A stretch of DNA of 64,000 nt from Cyclobacteriaceae bacterium (GCA_019638275.1 JAHBUC010000003.1:248001-312000); one strand, 5' to 3'. Numbered from the stretch's first letter, positions 51,987-61,708 are shown. Made by a program: numbers and translations. The notes: generated by a model from the sequence alone, not told the origin.

Positions 51987-52106
51987 CGCTGCTTTTTAAG
52001 GCCTATTGTCGAATGTGTTAAAATTTCAGCCTAATTCAGGGCTTAAACCTGTTGGCAGCGGACGACCTTAAGAACAGTAACTGAATCGATAACCTTAATT
52101 ACAATC

Positions 52107-54404
52107 ATGGAAAACTTACTCTATTACCTCCCGATATTCGGTGTATTGGGAATCATTTTTGTCTTGTGGAAAAGTGCCTGGGTTACTAAACAGGATGCCG
52201 GGTCGGACAAAATGAAAAAAATTGCCGGCCACATTGCTGAAGGCGCCATGGCCTTCCTGAAAGCGGAATATAAAATTCTGGCGATTTTCGTTCTCTGCGT
52301 GGCTGTTCTGCTTGGCGTTACTGCCAATGCCGAAACTTCCTCACCGTTGGTGGCTGTTTCCTTTGTTCTTGGTGCTTTCTGTTCTGCCCTTGCCGGTTTT
52401 ATCGGTATGAAAGTGGCAACCAAAGCCAACGTACGCACCACACAGGCTGCACGTACCAGTTTAGGCCGCGCACTTGAAGTTGCTTTTGCCGGTGGTTCAG
52501 TTATGGGTATGGGGGTTGTTGGCCTTGGGGTATTAGGATTGAGCACATTGTTCATCATCTACTCCAACATGTTTGGCATTGATACACAAGCTAACCTCAC
52601 TCAGGTTATTACCATCATCACAGGTTTCTCATTTGGTGCTTCATCCATTGCTTTGTTTGCACGCGTTGGCGGTGGTATTTATACCAAGGCTGCTGACGTA
52701 GGCGCTGACCTGGTGGGTAAAGTTGAGGCTGGTATCCCTGAAGATCACCCGCTAAACCCTGCTACCATTGCCGATAACGTTGGTGACAACGTAGGTGACG
52801 TTGCCGGTATGGGCGCTGACTTATTTGAATCATATGTGGGTTCCATTGTTGGTACCATGGTATTGGGTGCCGCTTTCATGGTGCCTGGTTTTATCGATAA
52901 CTTCAACGGACTTTCTGCTGTATTGCTTCCTCTTGTTTTAGCTGGTGTTGGAATCGTGATGTCGTTCCTCGGAACATTCTTTGTTCGCGTAAAAGAAGGT
53001 GGCGATCCGCAAAGGGCTTTGAACATGGGCGAATTCATTTCATCCGGTTTAATGATTGCCGCTTCCTATTTCATCATTACCTATATGCTTCCTGAGCAAT
53101 GGACGTTTACTGACCCGTTGTACACCAACGATGACGGAACTCCGTTTGTTCGCACCATGACGGCTATGGGCGTATTCTGGGCTACCGTAATCGGATTGAT
53201 TGCCGGTTTAATGGTTGGTCTTATTACTGAATACTATACCGGTATGGGCAAGAAGCCTGTTCTTTCTATTGTTCGTCAATCCTCAACAGGGGCTGCAACC
53301 AACATCATCGCAGGTTTGGGCGTTGGTATGATGTCAACCGCTCTTCCTATTATCATCATCGCACTTTCTATTATCGGTGCATTCTACTTTGGTGGCTTGT
53401 ACGGTATCGCTATCGCTGCGGTTGGTATGCTTTCAAACCTGGGTATTCAATTAGCTGTTGATGCATACGGTCCTATCTCTGACAATGCCGGTGGTATTGC
53501 CGAGATGTCTGAGTTACCAAAAGATGTGCGCACACGCACCGATAAATTGGATGCCGTAGGAAATACAACTGCTGCTATCGGCAAAGGTTTTGCTATTGCT
53601 TCTGCTGCGCTTACCGCCCTTGCCCTGTTTGGTGCGTTCATGACAACCGCCAAACTTGGTTCTATAGATGTATCAAAAGCCAATGTAATGGCTGGTCTAT
53701 TCATCGGTGGTATGTTGCCTTTCGTATTCTCGGCAATGGCTATGGGCGCTGTAGGGCGTGCCGCTATGTCGATGATTGAAGAAGTAAGACGCCAGTTCAC
53801 CTCTATTCCGCAATTGAAGGCTGCACTTGATGCTATGAAGCGTAATGGCGACAAAGCCATTGAAGAATGGTCGGATGAAGACAAAAAGATATTCCATGAA
53901 GCCGATGGCAAAGCCGAATATGGCAAGTGCGTAGAGATTTCTACACAGGCTGCTATTCGTCAAATGGTGTTACCTGGTCTTATGGCCGTTATCGCTCCGG
54001 TATTGATCGCCTTCCTGCCTGGCTTCGGTGTGGAAGCACTGGGTGGCATGTTGGCCGGTGTAACCGTGTCAGGTGTATTGATGGCTATTTTCCAATCGAA
54101 TGCCGGTGGTGCATGGGATAACGCCAAGAAAAGCTTTGAAGAAGGTGTTGAAATCAACGGCCAGAAGTACTACAAGAAATCCGAACCGCACAAAGCTGCT
54201 GTGGTTGGCGATACGGTAGGCGATCCGTTTAAGGATACTTCCGGTCCTTCCCTCAACATCCTGTTAAAGCTGATGTCGGTAGTTGCCCTGGTTATTGCTC
54301 CGCTATTGGCTCCTCCAGTGCAATTGGAAGCTAATGTAGAACAGGCGAAGCCGACTATTGAAGTGGTGAGCACCACTCCTGTTGATCAGGCTGAAGTGAA
54401 ATAA
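52107..54404 (+). CDS. hppA: Membrane-bound pyrophosphatase, K+-dependent type
   Basis: 765 residues, about 16 membrane spans. The pyrophosphate site is [20 protein letters not shown] and [18 protein letters not shown], with a second cluster [14 protein letters not shown] near the C-terminus. The motif [13 protein letters not shown] has Ala (residue 489) where K+-independent enzymes have Lys, so it is the potassium-dependent type. Such enzymes pump H+, Na+ or both; the ion cannot be told. The last 40 residues are a polar tail. It uses PPi from biosynthesis to energise the membrane. A strong promoter precedes it and a terminator follows. Confidence 0.95.
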   Translation: MENLLYYLPIFGVLGIIFVLWKSAWVTKQDAGSDKMKKIAGHIAEGAMAFLKAEYKILAIFVLCVAVLLGVTANAETSSPLVAVSFVLGAFCSALAGFIGMKVATKANVRTTQAARTSLGRALEVAFAGGSVMGMGVVGLGVLGLSTLFIIYSNMFGIDTQANLTQVITIITGFSFGASSIALFARVGGGIYTKAADVGADLVGKVEAGIPEDHPLNPATIADNVGDNVGDVAGMGADLFESYVGSIVGTMVLGAAFMVPGFIDNFNGLSAVLLPLVLAGVGIVMSFLGTFFVRVKEGGDPQRALNMGEFISSGLMIAASYFIITYMLPEQWTFTDPLYTNDDGTPFVRTMTAMGVFWATVIGLIAGLMVGLITEYYTGMGKKPVLSIVRQSSTGAATNIIAGLGVGMMSTALPIIIIALSIIGAFYFGGLYGIAIAAVGMLSNLGIQLAVDAYGPISDNAGGIAEMSELPKDVRTRTDKLDAVGNTTAAIGKGFAIASAALTALALFGAFMTTAKLGSIDVSKANVMAGLFIGGMLPFVFSAMAMGAVGRAAMSMIEEVRRQFTSIPQLKAALDAMKRNGDKAIEEWSDEDKKIFHEADGKAEYGKCVEISTQAAIRQMVLPGLMAVIAPVLIAFLPGFGVEALGGMLAGVTVSGVLMAIFQSNAGGAWDNAKKSFEEGVEINGQKYYKKSEPHKAAVVGDTVGDPFKDTSGPSLNILLKLMSVVALVIAPLLAPPVQLEANVEQAKPTIEVVSTTPVDQAEVK

Positions 54405-54422
54405 TATTTTTTTGAATCTTTG

Positions 54423-54450
54423 AAAACCCTGACCTAACCGTCAGGGTTTT
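54423..54450 (+). terminator. Intrinsic terminator after hppA
   Basis: AAAACCCTGAC and GTCAGGGTTTT make an 11-base-pair stem with a six-base loop CTAACC, followed by TATTTTT. The T-tract runs directly into the promoter element of the next gene. Confidence 0.85.
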
Positions 54451-54458
54451 TATTTTTG
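54451..54458 (+). promoter_or_regulatory. -7 promoter element of the DUF2147 gene
   Basis: TATTTTTG fits TAnnTTTG and lies 19 bases before the ATG at 54478. It overlaps the tail of the hppA terminator. A similar terminator-promoter fusion is seen at 56421-56468. Confidence 0.6.
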
Positions 54459-54477
54459 TACCAAAACGACCAACTCT

Positions 54478-54909
54478 ATGCGTAAACTTCTGTCCCTTAT
54501 TTTGTTCTTTTTTATGAGCCTTGCCGTCTTTGGACAAGGTTCAGTTCTCGGCCAGTGGAAATCCATCGATGACAAGACCAGTGAAACCAAATCCGTGGTA
54601 GAAATCTTTGAACGGGGTGGTTTTATTTACGGAAAAGTGATCAAAATCTTCCCAAAACCCGGTAACGACCCTGATCCTGTTTGTGATAAGTGTGAGCAGG
54701 ATGACGAGCGGTTCAATAAAAAGATACTCGGTATGGAGATCATCCGTAAACTAAAGAAAGATGGCGATGAATATTCCGGGGGCGACATTCTTGATCCGGA
54801 AGTAGGAAAAGTTTACCGGTGTAAAATCTGGCTTGATGGTACCGACCTGAAAGTAAGGGGGTATTGGGGGCCGGTATGGCGTACACAAACGTGGAAAAGA
54901 GTATCTTAA
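54478..54909 (+). CDS. Secreted DUF2147 protein
   Basis: 143 residues. Signal peptide (LLSLILFFFMSLAVFG). The domain shows GQWKSIDDKTSETKSVVEIF, GKVIKIFPK, CDKCEQDDERFNKKILGMEI, GDEYSGGDILDPEVGKVYRC and GYWGPVWRTQTWKRV, matching DUF2147 including its two close Cys. This beta-barrel family has no known enzyme function but appears in periplasmic or lipoprotein contexts. It is a single gene before the sigma factor. Confidence 0.9.
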   Translation: MRKLLSLILFFFMSLAVFGQGSVLGQWKSIDDKTSETKSVVEIFERGGFIYGKVIKIFPKPGNDPDPVCDKCEQDDERFNKKILGMEIIRKLKKDGDEYSGGDILDPEVGKVYRCKIWLDGTDLKVRGYWGPVWRTQTWKRVS

Positions 54910-54978
54910 CCACCGAAAAAACAGTTAATCGAGAAATCTAAAAGAAATCCCGTTCACGGGTTACATCGCACATACCCC

Positions 54979-55542
54979 ATGGTATACAAGTCGAGCTCAG
55001 TAATGGAAGAAAAAGAGATCTTTGACCGCATCAGTCGAGGCGATGAGAAGGCTCTGGAGTTCCTATACAAGAAATACTACCGGATGATGACCAAAATGGT
55101 TATCACCAACAGCGGAACGGAAGAAGAAGCCCGTGACATTTATCAGGATGCCCTGGTGGTTTTCTGGCAAAAGGCAACCTCCGGAAAGCTGGTAATGACC
55201 TCCAAAATCAGTACATATATCTACAGTATATGCCAGAATTTGTGGAGAAAAGAACTGGATCGCAAAAAGCGCCTTTCCAATGAGGAGAAGGATGTTGCGG
55301 TAAGCATGGACACTGAAACCGAGGAGCGGAACAGAATCATCGCCCAATGCATTGAGCAACTGGGCGAAACCTGCAAAAAGGTTTTGATGTATTACTACTT
55401 TGAAGAGATGTCGATGCAGGACATTGCCGAAAAATTGGGATTTGCCAATACGGATACTGCAAAGACGAAGAAGTATAAGTGTAAAAAGAAATTAGATGAA
55501 TTGGTGAAGGCTCAGTATTCTGAGCGGGATTTTTTAGATTAA
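54979..55542 (+). CDS. ECF-type RNA polymerase sigma factor
   Basis: 187 residues. Region 2 contains LEFLYKKYYRMMTKMV, EEARDIYQDALVVFWQKATS and SKISTYIYSICQNLWRKELD. Region 4 is CIEQLGETCKKVLMYYYFEE followed by MSMQDIAEKLGFANTDTAKT, the HTH that reads the -35 site. It is of the small Bacteroidota ECF kind. The start may be the second Met (55003, MEEKEIFDRIS), which fits the family better. The adjacent gene encodes a membrane protein that is its probable anti-sigma factor. Confidence 0.93.
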   Translation: MVYKSSSVMEEKEIFDRISRGDEKALEFLYKKYYRMMTKMVITNSGTEEEARDIYQDALVVFWQKATSGKLVMTSKISTYIYSICQNLWRKELDRKKRLSNEEKDVAVSMDTETEERNRIIAQCIEQLGETCKKVLMYYYFEEMSMQDIAEKLGFANTDTAKTKKYKCKKKLDELVKAQYSERDFLD

Positions 55543-55546
55543 GAAC

Positions 55547-56404
55547 ATGGCCTTAGAAAAAGATTTGGAGCTACTGGACAACTACCTGTCGAACCGCATG
55601 AGCGAGCAGGACAGGCAGGCTTTTGAACAAAAGCTTGAAGCCGATCCGGAGCTTAAGAAAGAAATGCAAATACAACAGTCGCTGGTGGAGAACATTCGTC
55701 AGGCGCGTATTGCTGAGTTAAAAACAATGTTGAATAATATTCCGGTTGCTTCTATCCCGGGTGGGCAAACGGCATTGTTTACAAAAGTAATCTCATCCAT
55801 CGTAGTGGTGGGTATCGTTTCAACTGCTCTGTACTTCTATTTTGATGAGAAAACAGAACAAACCGAAACGAATACAATTGCAGAACAAACCGAGCCGGAA
55901 ACTCCGGAAACACCTGTAATACCAGAACCAGAAAATACACCGGAAGAAACACCGGCTACGATTGAACCCGATAATGCCCAGGCAACAGAAAAGAAAACTT
56001 CGGAAAAGAAATCTGCTCCGTCTGCCAATCAAAAGCCAAAGCTTGATTTGTTTACTCCGGAAGAGGAGATGACAAACGATCCTGTGCTTCAACACGAACG
56101 TGAACAACTCGCAATCATTTCTGAGGCTTTTGTTACCTCAAGCATTGAAGTGGAGACTGATGCCAACAACAGGAAGTACAACTTCCACTACCTGTTCCGT
56201 AACGGCAAGCTGATTCTGTTCGGGTCGTTTGAAGAGAATTTATATGAGATCCTCGAATTTATTGCAAAAGATAAACGCACCGTGTTTCTCTATTACAAGT
56301 CCAGCTACTACCTGCTGGATGTGAAGAAAGACACGCCAACCGAGCTGGTTGCGATCCGCGATCCCAAGTTGATTCAAAAGTTAAAAGAACATCGTGTAGA
56401 CTGA
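55547..56404 (+). CDS. Probable anti-sigma factor, single-span membrane protein
   Basis: 285 residues. N-terminal cytoplasmic part (DLELLDNYLSNRMSEQDRQA, FEQKLEADPELKKEMQIQQ) resembles the zinc-less anti-sigma domain that binds ECF factors. A membrane span (VISSIVVVGIVSTALYFYF) follows near residue 85. Then a long linker of alternating Thr, Glu and Pro (TPETPVIPEPENTPEETPAT), about 60 residues. A C-terminal domain (about 200-285, FHYLFRNGKLILFGSFEENL, TVFLYYKSSYYLLDV) faces the periplasm. It lies 4 bases from the sigma gene and ends with a terminator. Confidence 0.8.
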   Translation: MALEKDLELLDNYLSNRMSEQDRQAFEQKLEADPELKKEMQIQQSLVENIRQARIAELKTMLNNIPVASIPGGQTALFTKVISSIVVVGIVSTALYFYFDEKTEQTETNTIAEQTEPETPETPVIPEPENTPEETPATIEPDNAQATEKKTSEKKSAPSANQKPKLDLFTPEEEMTNDPVLQHEREQLAIISEAFVTSSIEVETDANNRKYNFHYLFRNGKLILFGSFEENLYEILEFIAKDKRTVFLYYKSSYYLLDVKKDTPTELVAIRDPKLIQKLKEHRVD

Positions 56405-56420
56405 TTGAGGGGGAGCCAAT

Positions 56421-56455
56421 AAAAAGCCTCTGGTAAATTTCCAGAGGCTTTTTTA
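56421..56455 (+). terminator. Intrinsic terminator after the sigma/anti-sigma pair
   Basis: AAAAAGCCTCTGG, loop TAAATTT, CCAGAGGCTTTTTT: a perfect stem and T-tract. It directly precedes the ftsX promoter. Confidence 0.9.
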
Positions 56456-56460
56456 TTTCC

Positions 56461-56468
56461 TAAATTTG
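56461..56468 (+). promoter_or_regulatory. -7 promoter element of ftsX operon
   Basis: TAAATTTG is a perfect TAnnTTTG and lies six bases before the ATG of ftsX at 56475, so the leader is extremely short. The preceding terminator T-tract abuts it. Confidence 0.55.
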
Positions 56469-56474
56469 GCCGCT

Positions 56475-57362
56475 ATGCAGAAAGGATACAGCAAGAAAAA
56501 ACTGGGCAGTTATCCATCCATTGGGGTAATAATCAGCATTACACTGGCCCTCATTGTTATTGGCCTTTTCGGTATAGCCCTCATTTACTCCAACCAGCTT
56601 GAAAAACTGGTGCGCGATAACATCCGCATGGAGGTTTACCTGAGCACCAACCTGACGGAAACACAACGCGATCAGATTGAAAAGAAACTGGAAGCCCTCC
56701 CCTACATCAGCAAGGAAACGCTGGGGCCTGCCTTACAGTTTATTTCGAAAGAGGAGGCTGCCAAAAAATTCATTGAAGAAACCGGGGAGGACTTCACCAA
56801 ACTTTTGGGTGAAAACCCCCTCCATGATGCTTACCTGATCAGCATAGCCCCGGAATTCCATCAGCCTGAAGAAATGCAAAAGATCAAGAAAGAGCTTGAA
56901 GGTATGAATGGTATTTTTCAGGTGGTGCCCAAAGAAGGACTGATCGAATCCGTTAATAAAAACATTACCAGTATATCGCTTATACTTCTGGGCCTTGCTG
57001 CTTTGTTGCTCATTACCGTTGTGCTCTTGATCAATAATACCATCCGCCTGGCGTTGTTCTCACAACGTTTTCTTATACGCAGCATGCAACTGGTTGGCGC
57101 CAAACGATGGTTCATTCAACGTCCGTTTATTGTACGTTCAATCTTGTATGGTTTGATTGCTGCAGTGTTGGCTTCAGCCAGTATTGCGGGATTAGTAAAC
57201 TATGCACATGGTGAAATAGAAGACTTGATTTTATTAATGAATAAAGATCATGTAATGCTGCTGGCAGGCGCACTCATGATTCTCGGTATGCTGGTGGCGG
57301 CCATCAGCACGTTTTTCTCAATAGGCCGGTATTTAAAAATGTCGCTTGACGAACTTTACTAG
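56475..57362 (+). CDS. ftsX: FtsX cell-division ABC-transporter permease-like protein
   Basis: 295 residues from the ATG. One span near residues 17-40 (IGVIISITLALIVIGLFGIA), an extracytoplasmic domain with EVYLSTNLTETQRDQIEKKL and LQFISKEEAAKKFIEETGED, then three C-terminal spans (SISLILLGLAALLLITVVLL, etc.) with SMQLVGAKRWFIQRPFI. With FtsE it forms an ABC complex that activates peptidoglycan hydrolases in division. ftsE is not adjacent here. It heads an operon with DUF3098, uppP, truB and ribF. Confidence 0.92.
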   Translation: MQKGYSKKKLGSYPSIGVIISITLALIVIGLFGIALIYSNQLEKLVRDNIRMEVYLSTNLTETQRDQIEKKLEALPYISKETLGPALQFISKEEAAKKFIEETGEDFTKLLGENPLHDAYLISIAPEFHQPEEMQKIKKELEGMNGIFQVVPKEGLIESVNKNITSISLILLGLAALLLITVVLLINNTIRLALFSQRFLIRSMQLVGAKRWFIQRPFIVRSILYGLIAAVLASASIAGLVNYAHGEIEDLILLMNKDHVMLLAGALMILGMLVAAISTFFSIGRYLKMSLDELY

Positions 57363-57366
57363 TGTT

Positions 57367-57576
57367 ATGGAAAACAAACTCCCGTTTACAAAAAAGAATT
57401 ATCAGTTCATGGTGCTGGGACTAATCACCTTGGTGGTTGGCTTCACGATAATGTCGCTTGATAAAGAAGATTATGGTTTTGGATTTCTAGGACTAACCCT
57501 GGGCCCGCTTATCGTGCTGGCCGGATTTGTTATTGAAGTAGTAGCCGTACTCTACCGGCCTGATCAAAAAAAATAA
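57367..57576 (+). CDS. DUF3098 membrane protein
   Basis: 69 residues from ATG. Two membrane spans: YQFMVLGLITLVVGFTIMSL and FGFLGLTLGPLIVLAGFVIE. The MENKLPFTKKNYQFM start is typical of the family. It is conserved next to ftsX and uppP in Bacteroidota; its function is unknown, but the context suggests the envelope. It follows ftsX by four bases. Confidence 0.9.
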   Translation: MENKLPFTKKNYQFMVLGLITLVVGFTIMSLDKEDYGFGFLGLTLGPLIVLAGFVIEVVAVLYRPDQKK

Positions 57577-57596
57577 CACCGTTGTAACCACACTTC

Positions 57597-58391
57597 ATGT
57601 CGGTACTCGAATCGATTATACTGGCCATCATTGAAGGCCTTACTGAATTTCTTCCCGTTTCATCTACCGGCCACATCATCATCGGTTCATCTGTAATGGG
57701 CATTGCGGATGATCCGTTTACCAAAGTGTTTACGGTAGCCATTCAACTGGGCGCCATTCTCTCTGTTGTTGTTCTTTACTGGAAAAAATTCTTTCAGTCA
57801 TTTGACTTTTACTTCAAGCTTGGCGTGGCATTCATACCCGCTGCCTTGATCGGGTTTCTGCTCAACGATTACATCGATGCCTTGCTGGAGCGCATTGAAG
57901 TGGTTGGTTTTATGCTGATCATTGGCGGTGTAATCTTTTTGTTTATTGATAAAGTATTTGAAGCCAACGAAAAAAATATTGACCAACGAATAACCTATCC
58001 GGTAGCCCTGAAAATTGGTTTATTTCAATGCATTGCCATGATCCCCGGAGTGTCCCGCTCAGCGGCCACCATTATTGGCGGACTCACACAAAAGCTAAAC
58101 AAAAAAACAGCTGCCGAATTTTCCTTCTTTCTGGCAGTGCCTACCATGTTTGCTGCTACCGCTTACAAAATGTTACTCTTTTATAAAAATGGTCCGGGTT
58201 TTTCCACGAATGAAATAAACCTGCTCATCATCGGAAATGTTGTTGCCTTTATTGTTGCCCTGATCGCCATTAAATCCTTTATCTCATTCCTAACTAAACA
58301 TGGCTTTAAAGTTTTCGGGTATTACCGGATTGTAATAGGGCTTGTGTTGTTAACCTTATATTACCTGGGTGTTGATCTCGCTGTTGTGTAA
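57597..58391 (+). CDS. uppP: Undecaprenyl-diphosphate phosphatase
   Basis: 264 residues with about eight membrane spans. The catalytic regions are [20 protein letters not shown] and [14 protein letters not shown], with the conserved Glu, His, Ser and Arg. It recycles undecaprenyl pyrophosphate to the monophosphate carrier for peptidoglycan synthesis. The stop overlaps the truB start by one base (TAATG). It is of typical length. Confidence 0.96.
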   Translation: MSVLESIILAIIEGLTEFLPVSSTGHIIIGSSVMGIADDPFTKVFTVAIQLGAILSVVVLYWKKFFQSFDFYFKLGVAFIPAALIGFLLNDYIDALLERIEVVGFMLIIGGVIFLFIDKVFEANEKNIDQRITYPVALKIGLFQCIAMIPGVSRSAATIIGGLTQKLNKKTAAEFSFFLAVPTMFAATAYKMLLFYKNGPGFSTNEINLLIIGNVVAFIVALIAIKSFISFLTKHGFKVFGYYRIVIGLVLLTLYYLGVDLAVV

Positions 58392-59044
58392 TGGAGAATC
58401 CTACGGTTGATCGCGTACTGCTTATTAACAAACCCCTTCAATGGACTTCCTTTGATGTGGTGAACAAGCTACGCTACAAACTGAAAATGAAAAAGATTGG
58501 TCATGCCGGAACGCTTGATCCTTTGGCAACGGGGCTACTCATCATCTGCACGGGAAAAATGACCAAGCAAATAGAATCGTTTATGGGCATGGAGAAAGAG
58601 TACACCGGTAAAATTGTTATTGGTCAAACAACTCCATCGCATGATCTCGAAACAGAAGTCTCTGATACTGTAGATGTGAGTCATATCTCCTTGCAGAACA
58701 TTGAAGGCGCAGCTCAACAATTAACAGGGAAAATTCAGCAAATCCCACCGGCTCATTCGGCTATAAAAATTGGTGGTAAACGGGCCTACGCCATGGCGCG
58801 CAAAGGAAAAGATCCCGAGCTTAAAGCCAGAGAAGTTGAAGTGAGTGCCTTTGAGATTGTATCGTACCAACAACCGGTTATTGAATTCAGAATTGTTTGC
58901 TCAAAAGGAACCTATATCCGCAGCCTGGTACGCGACCTCGGTGAAAAACTTGGCGTTGGCGCGTATCTTTCACAACTTTGCCGCACCCGTATAGGTTCGT
59001 ACAAACTGGAAGACAGCCTGACGTTGGAAGAAGTTGAACCATGA
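58391..59044 (+). CDS. truB: tRNA pseudouridine(55) synthase
   Basis: 217 residues. The catalytic loop is KKIGHAGTLDPLATGLLIIC with the catalytic Asp. Additional motifs are NKPLQWTSFDVV, SAIKIGGKRAYAMARKG and CSKGTYIRSLVRDLG. It converts U55 to pseudouridine in tRNA. It lacks a C-terminal PUA domain, as usual for short TruB of this phylum. It overlaps ribF by four bases (ATGA). Confidence 0.96.
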   Translation: MENPTVDRVLLINKPLQWTSFDVVNKLRYKLKMKKIGHAGTLDPLATGLLIICTGKMTKQIESFMGMEKEYTGKIVIGQTTPSHDLETEVSDTVDVSHISLQNIEGAAQQLTGKIQQIPPAHSAIKIGGKRAYAMARKGKDPELKAREVEVSAFEIVSYQQPVIEFRIVCSKGTYIRSLVRDLGEKLGVGAYLSQLCRTRIGSYKLEDSLTLEEVEP

Positions 59045-59976
59045 AGATTTACCACACACCGGATGATTTTGTAAAACTCAAAACTGCGGTTGTTACCAGC
59101 GGAACATTCGATGGCGTTCATGTAGGTCATCAAAAAATTCTGGCCCGGCTTAAAGAAGTAGCTGAAAAATCAAAAGGCGAAACGGTGGTGATAACCTTTT
59201 GGCCGCATCCAAGGTTAGTGTTGTATCCGGAAGATACCAGCTTGAAATTACTCAACACCTTTGAAGAAAAAGCTGAACTGCTAAAACAAGAAGGTATTCA
59301 GCATTTAATACGAATCCCTTTTACCAAAGAGTTTTCAAACCTTACTTCTGAGGAATTCATTACACGCATTCTGGTAGATACCATTGGTACAAAAAAGCTG
59401 GTGATTGGCTACGACCATCGCTTCGGGCATAATCGCGAAGGCAGCTTTGAAGAATTAAAAGTCAACGGACCGCGATACGGTTTTGAAGTTGAAGAAATTC
59501 CGCCACAAGATGTTGACAACATCACTGTAAGCTCCACAAAAATCCGTAAAGCACTTGAAAGTGGTGACATCGAAACAGCCAACCATTTACTCGGTAAGCC
59601 GTACAGCATAAGCGGTCGCGTGATCAAAGGCGACCGGTTAGGCCGGTTAATCGGATTCCCTACCGCCAACATTGATATTGATACGCACTACAAACTTATT
59701 CCGGTAGATGGAATATACTCCGTTACCGCATCGCACGAAGGCCAAACGTATAAAGGCATGCTCTATATTGGGTACAGGCCTACTGTTGGTGGTGCGCATA
59801 AATCCATTGAAGTGAATATTTTCAATTTTGATAAAGAAATTTATGGCGAAACATTGGCGATAAAATTTGTCAACATGATTCGCAGCGATATGAAATTCAA
59901 TGACCTGGATGAATTAAAAGATCAACTCCATCGCGATAAGGAAGAAGCCTTGAAACAGCTGAAAGACATGTTGTGA
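59041..59976 (+). CDS. ribF: Riboflavin kinase / FAD synthetase
   Basis: 311 residues. The N-terminal nucleotidyltransferase has TSGTFDGVHVGHQKILARLK (the HxGH motif) and VIGYDHRFGHNREGSF, SSTKIRKALESGD. The C-terminal kinase domain is YSISGRVIKGDRLGRLIGFP and TANIDIDTHYKLIPVDGIYS. Makes FMN and FAD from riboflavin. The pairing with truB is common in many bacteria. Confidence 0.96.
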   Translation: MKIYHTPDDFVKLKTAVVTSGTFDGVHVGHQKILARLKEVAEKSKGETVVITFWPHPRLVLYPEDTSLKLLNTFEEKAELLKQEGIQHLIRIPFTKEFSNLTSEEFITRILVDTIGTKKLVIGYDHRFGHNREGSFEELKVNGPRYGFEVEEIPPQDVDNITVSSTKIRKALESGDIETANHLLGKPYSISGRVIKGDRLGRLIGFPTANIDIDTHYKLIPVDGIYSVTASHEGQTYKGMLYIGYRPTVGGAHKSIEVNIFNFDKEIYGETLAIKFVNMIRSDMKFNDLDELKDQLHRDKEEALKQLKDML

Positions 59977-60020
59977 TTTGAAAACCGATTACAGAGATTT
60001 ACCAAAAATACAAAGCGACT

Positions 60021-60719
60021 ATGATCAACAAAGTTGTAGCCAATGCCGATGAAGCCATTCGTGACATTACCGATAATGTAACCCTGATGCTGGGCGGCTT
60101 CGGACTTTCAGGCATTCCGGAAAATTGTATTCAGGCGTTGTTACGAAAGGGGGTAAAAGGCCTTACCTGTATTTCGAACAATGCCGGTGTTGACGATTTT
60201 GGAATTGGCTTGCTGCTTAAAACACGGCAGGTAAAAAAAATGATTTCATCATATGTGGGTGAGAACGCAGAGTTTGAACGACAATTATTGTCAGGTGAAC
60301 TGGAAGTTGATCTTATTCCACAAGGCACACTGGCTGAACGCATCCGCGCGGGTGGCGCAGGCATTCCGGCCTTCTTCACCCCTGCAGGTTACGGTACTGA
60401 AGTTGCAGAGGGAAAAGAAGTGCGCGAGTTCCACGGTAAAATGTATTTAATGGAACATTGGCTTCGTGCAGATTTTTCATTAGTAAAAGCCTGGAAGGGC
60501 GACACAGCGGGTAACCTGGTGTTTCGCGGCACGTCCCGAAATTTTAATCCCATGATGGCCGCAGCTGGAAAAGTTACCATCGCGGAAGTAGAAGAACTTG
60601 TGCCTCTCGGGGAACTCGACCCCAACCTGGTTCACACCCCGGGTATTTACGTGCAACGGATTTTTGAAGGGAAGAATTATGAGAAAAGAATTGAGCAACG
60701 AACCATTACTAAAATTTGA
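60021..60719 (+). CDS. 3-oxoacid CoA-transferase subunit A
   Basis: 232 residues. The start [16 protein letters not shown] and the motifs [36 protein letters not shown] and [18 protein letters not shown] match the alpha subunit of succinyl-CoA:3-oxoacid or acetoacetate CoA-transferases. It transfers CoA between acids; the catalytic Glu is in the beta subunit, encoded at 60941. Subunits are usually adjacent; here a 221-base gap with repeats separates them. Confidence 0.93.
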   Translation: MINKVVANADEAIRDITDNVTLMLGGFGLSGIPENCIQALLRKGVKGLTCISNNAGVDDFGIGLLLKTRQVKKMISSYVGENAEFERQLLSGELEVDLIPQGTLAERIRAGGAGIPAFFTPAGYGTEVAEGKEVREFHGKMYLMEHWLRADFSLVKAWKGDTAGNLVFRGTSRNFNPMMAAAGKVTIAEVEELVPLGELDPNLVHTPGIYVQRIFEGKNYEKRIEQRTITKI

Positions 60720-60761
60720 AAATTTATCAAGTTTAAGAAAATAAGTTTAGTTGATTTCCTA

Positions 60762-60822
60762 ACCGCTAAGGCGCGGAGGCGCAAAGAATCAGAAACACTT
60801 TGGTCTTGGCGCCTTTGCGGTA
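60762..60822. repeat. Intergenic inverted repeat between the CoA-transferase subunit genes
   Basis: ACCGCTAAGGCGCGGAGGCG on the left and TTGGCGCCTTTGCGGT on the right are inverse arms with an AATCAGAAACACTTTGG centre. It belongs to the same family as the repeat at 1100-1171. Confidence 0.7.
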
Positions 60823-60900
60823 AAATAAATCAACCACGCTTAAGGTATGATTATTAACATCAAGATTATTTCCGAAATTATAAGCTCATCAAAATCTTAA

Positions 60901-60934
60901 TTTTCAAATTTTCAAATCAGCCAATTTTCAAATT
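60901..60934. repeat. Dispersed ATTTTCAAAT repeat before the CoA-transferase beta gene
   Basis: TTTTCAAATTTTCAAATCAG then CCAATTTTCAAATT, ending six bases before the ATG at 60941. It corresponds to blocks at 29864 and 61668 with the same placement relative to a start codon. Confidence 0.6.
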
Positions 60935-60940
60935 AAAGAT

Positions 60941-61597
60941 ATGTTAGACAAAAACGGTATCGCAAAACGCATCGCCAAAGAGGTTAAAGATGGCATGTAC
61001 ATCAACCTGGGTATTGGTATTCCCACGTTAGTGGCCAACTATATTCCTGATAACCTCAATGTCGTGTTGCAATCGGAAAATGGATTACTGGGCATTGGCC
61101 CCTTCCCTACAGAAGATAAAGTCGATCCGGATTTGATTAATGCCGGCAAACAAACCATCACCATGATGCCCGGCTCGGCCCTGTTCAGTTCGGCTGAAAG
61201 TTTTGCCATGATACGGGGGGGCCATATTCACCTCACCATTTTAGGCGCGATGGAAGTTTCCGAAAATGGCGACATCGCCAACTGGAAAGTGCCTGGCAAA
61301 ATGGTGAAAGGGATGGGTGGCGCAATGGACTTGGTGGCATCGGCAAACAACATTATTGTGGCCATGCAACATTGCAGTAAAGATGGCGCCTCCAAGCTTT
61401 TACCCACCTGTACCCTGCCCATAACCGGTATCAAGTGCGTGAAAAAAATTGTTACCGATCTGGCCGTGTTGGATGTACTGCCTCAAGGTGGCTTTAAACT
61501 ACTGGAACGCGCACCCGGTGTTTCCGTAGAACAAATAAAAAATGCTACTGCCGGGAAGTTGCTTATTGAAGGTGAGATCCCTGAAATGTCAATTTGA
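60941..61597 (+). CDS. 3-oxoacid CoA-transferase subunit B
   Basis: 218 residues. The catalytic Glu lies in [16 protein letters not shown], and [19 protein letters not shown] and [19 protein letters not shown] are family segments. It forms the active enzyme with subunit A and takes part in ketone-body or short-chain acid metabolism. Only a repeat-bearing gap separates it from its partner, so the two may be transcribed together. Confidence 0.93.
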   Translation: MLDKNGIAKRIAKEVKDGMYINLGIGIPTLVANYIPDNLNVVLQSENGLLGIGPFPTEDKVDPDLINAGKQTITMMPGSALFSSAESFAMIRGGHIHLTILGAMEVSENGDIANWKVPGKMVKGMGGAMDLVASANNIIVAMQHCSKDGASKLLPTCTLPITGIKCVKKIVTDLAVLDVLPQGGFKLLERAPGVSVEQIKNATAGKLLIEGEIPEMSI

Positions 61598-61667
61598 AAA
61601 TGAGGTAATTTTCAAACCTGCCAGCCTGTAGGCAAGTTGTAAAATGTATCTTGCAACCTGAAAAGAC

Positions 61668-61694
61668 ATTTTCAAATCAACGAATTTTCAAATT
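61668..61694. repeat. Dispersed ATTTTCAAAT repeat before gldC
   Basis: ATTTTCAAATCAACGAATTT then TCAAATT lies 14 bases before the gldC start. Third copy of the family in this window. Confidence 0.6.
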
Positions 61695-61708
61695 TTTAAA
61701 TTAAGTCC

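Noticed and set aside
51987..52106. Riboswitch in the hppA leader
   Set aside because: The 120-base leader shows no recognisable conserved riboswitch core; only weak pairing is visible.
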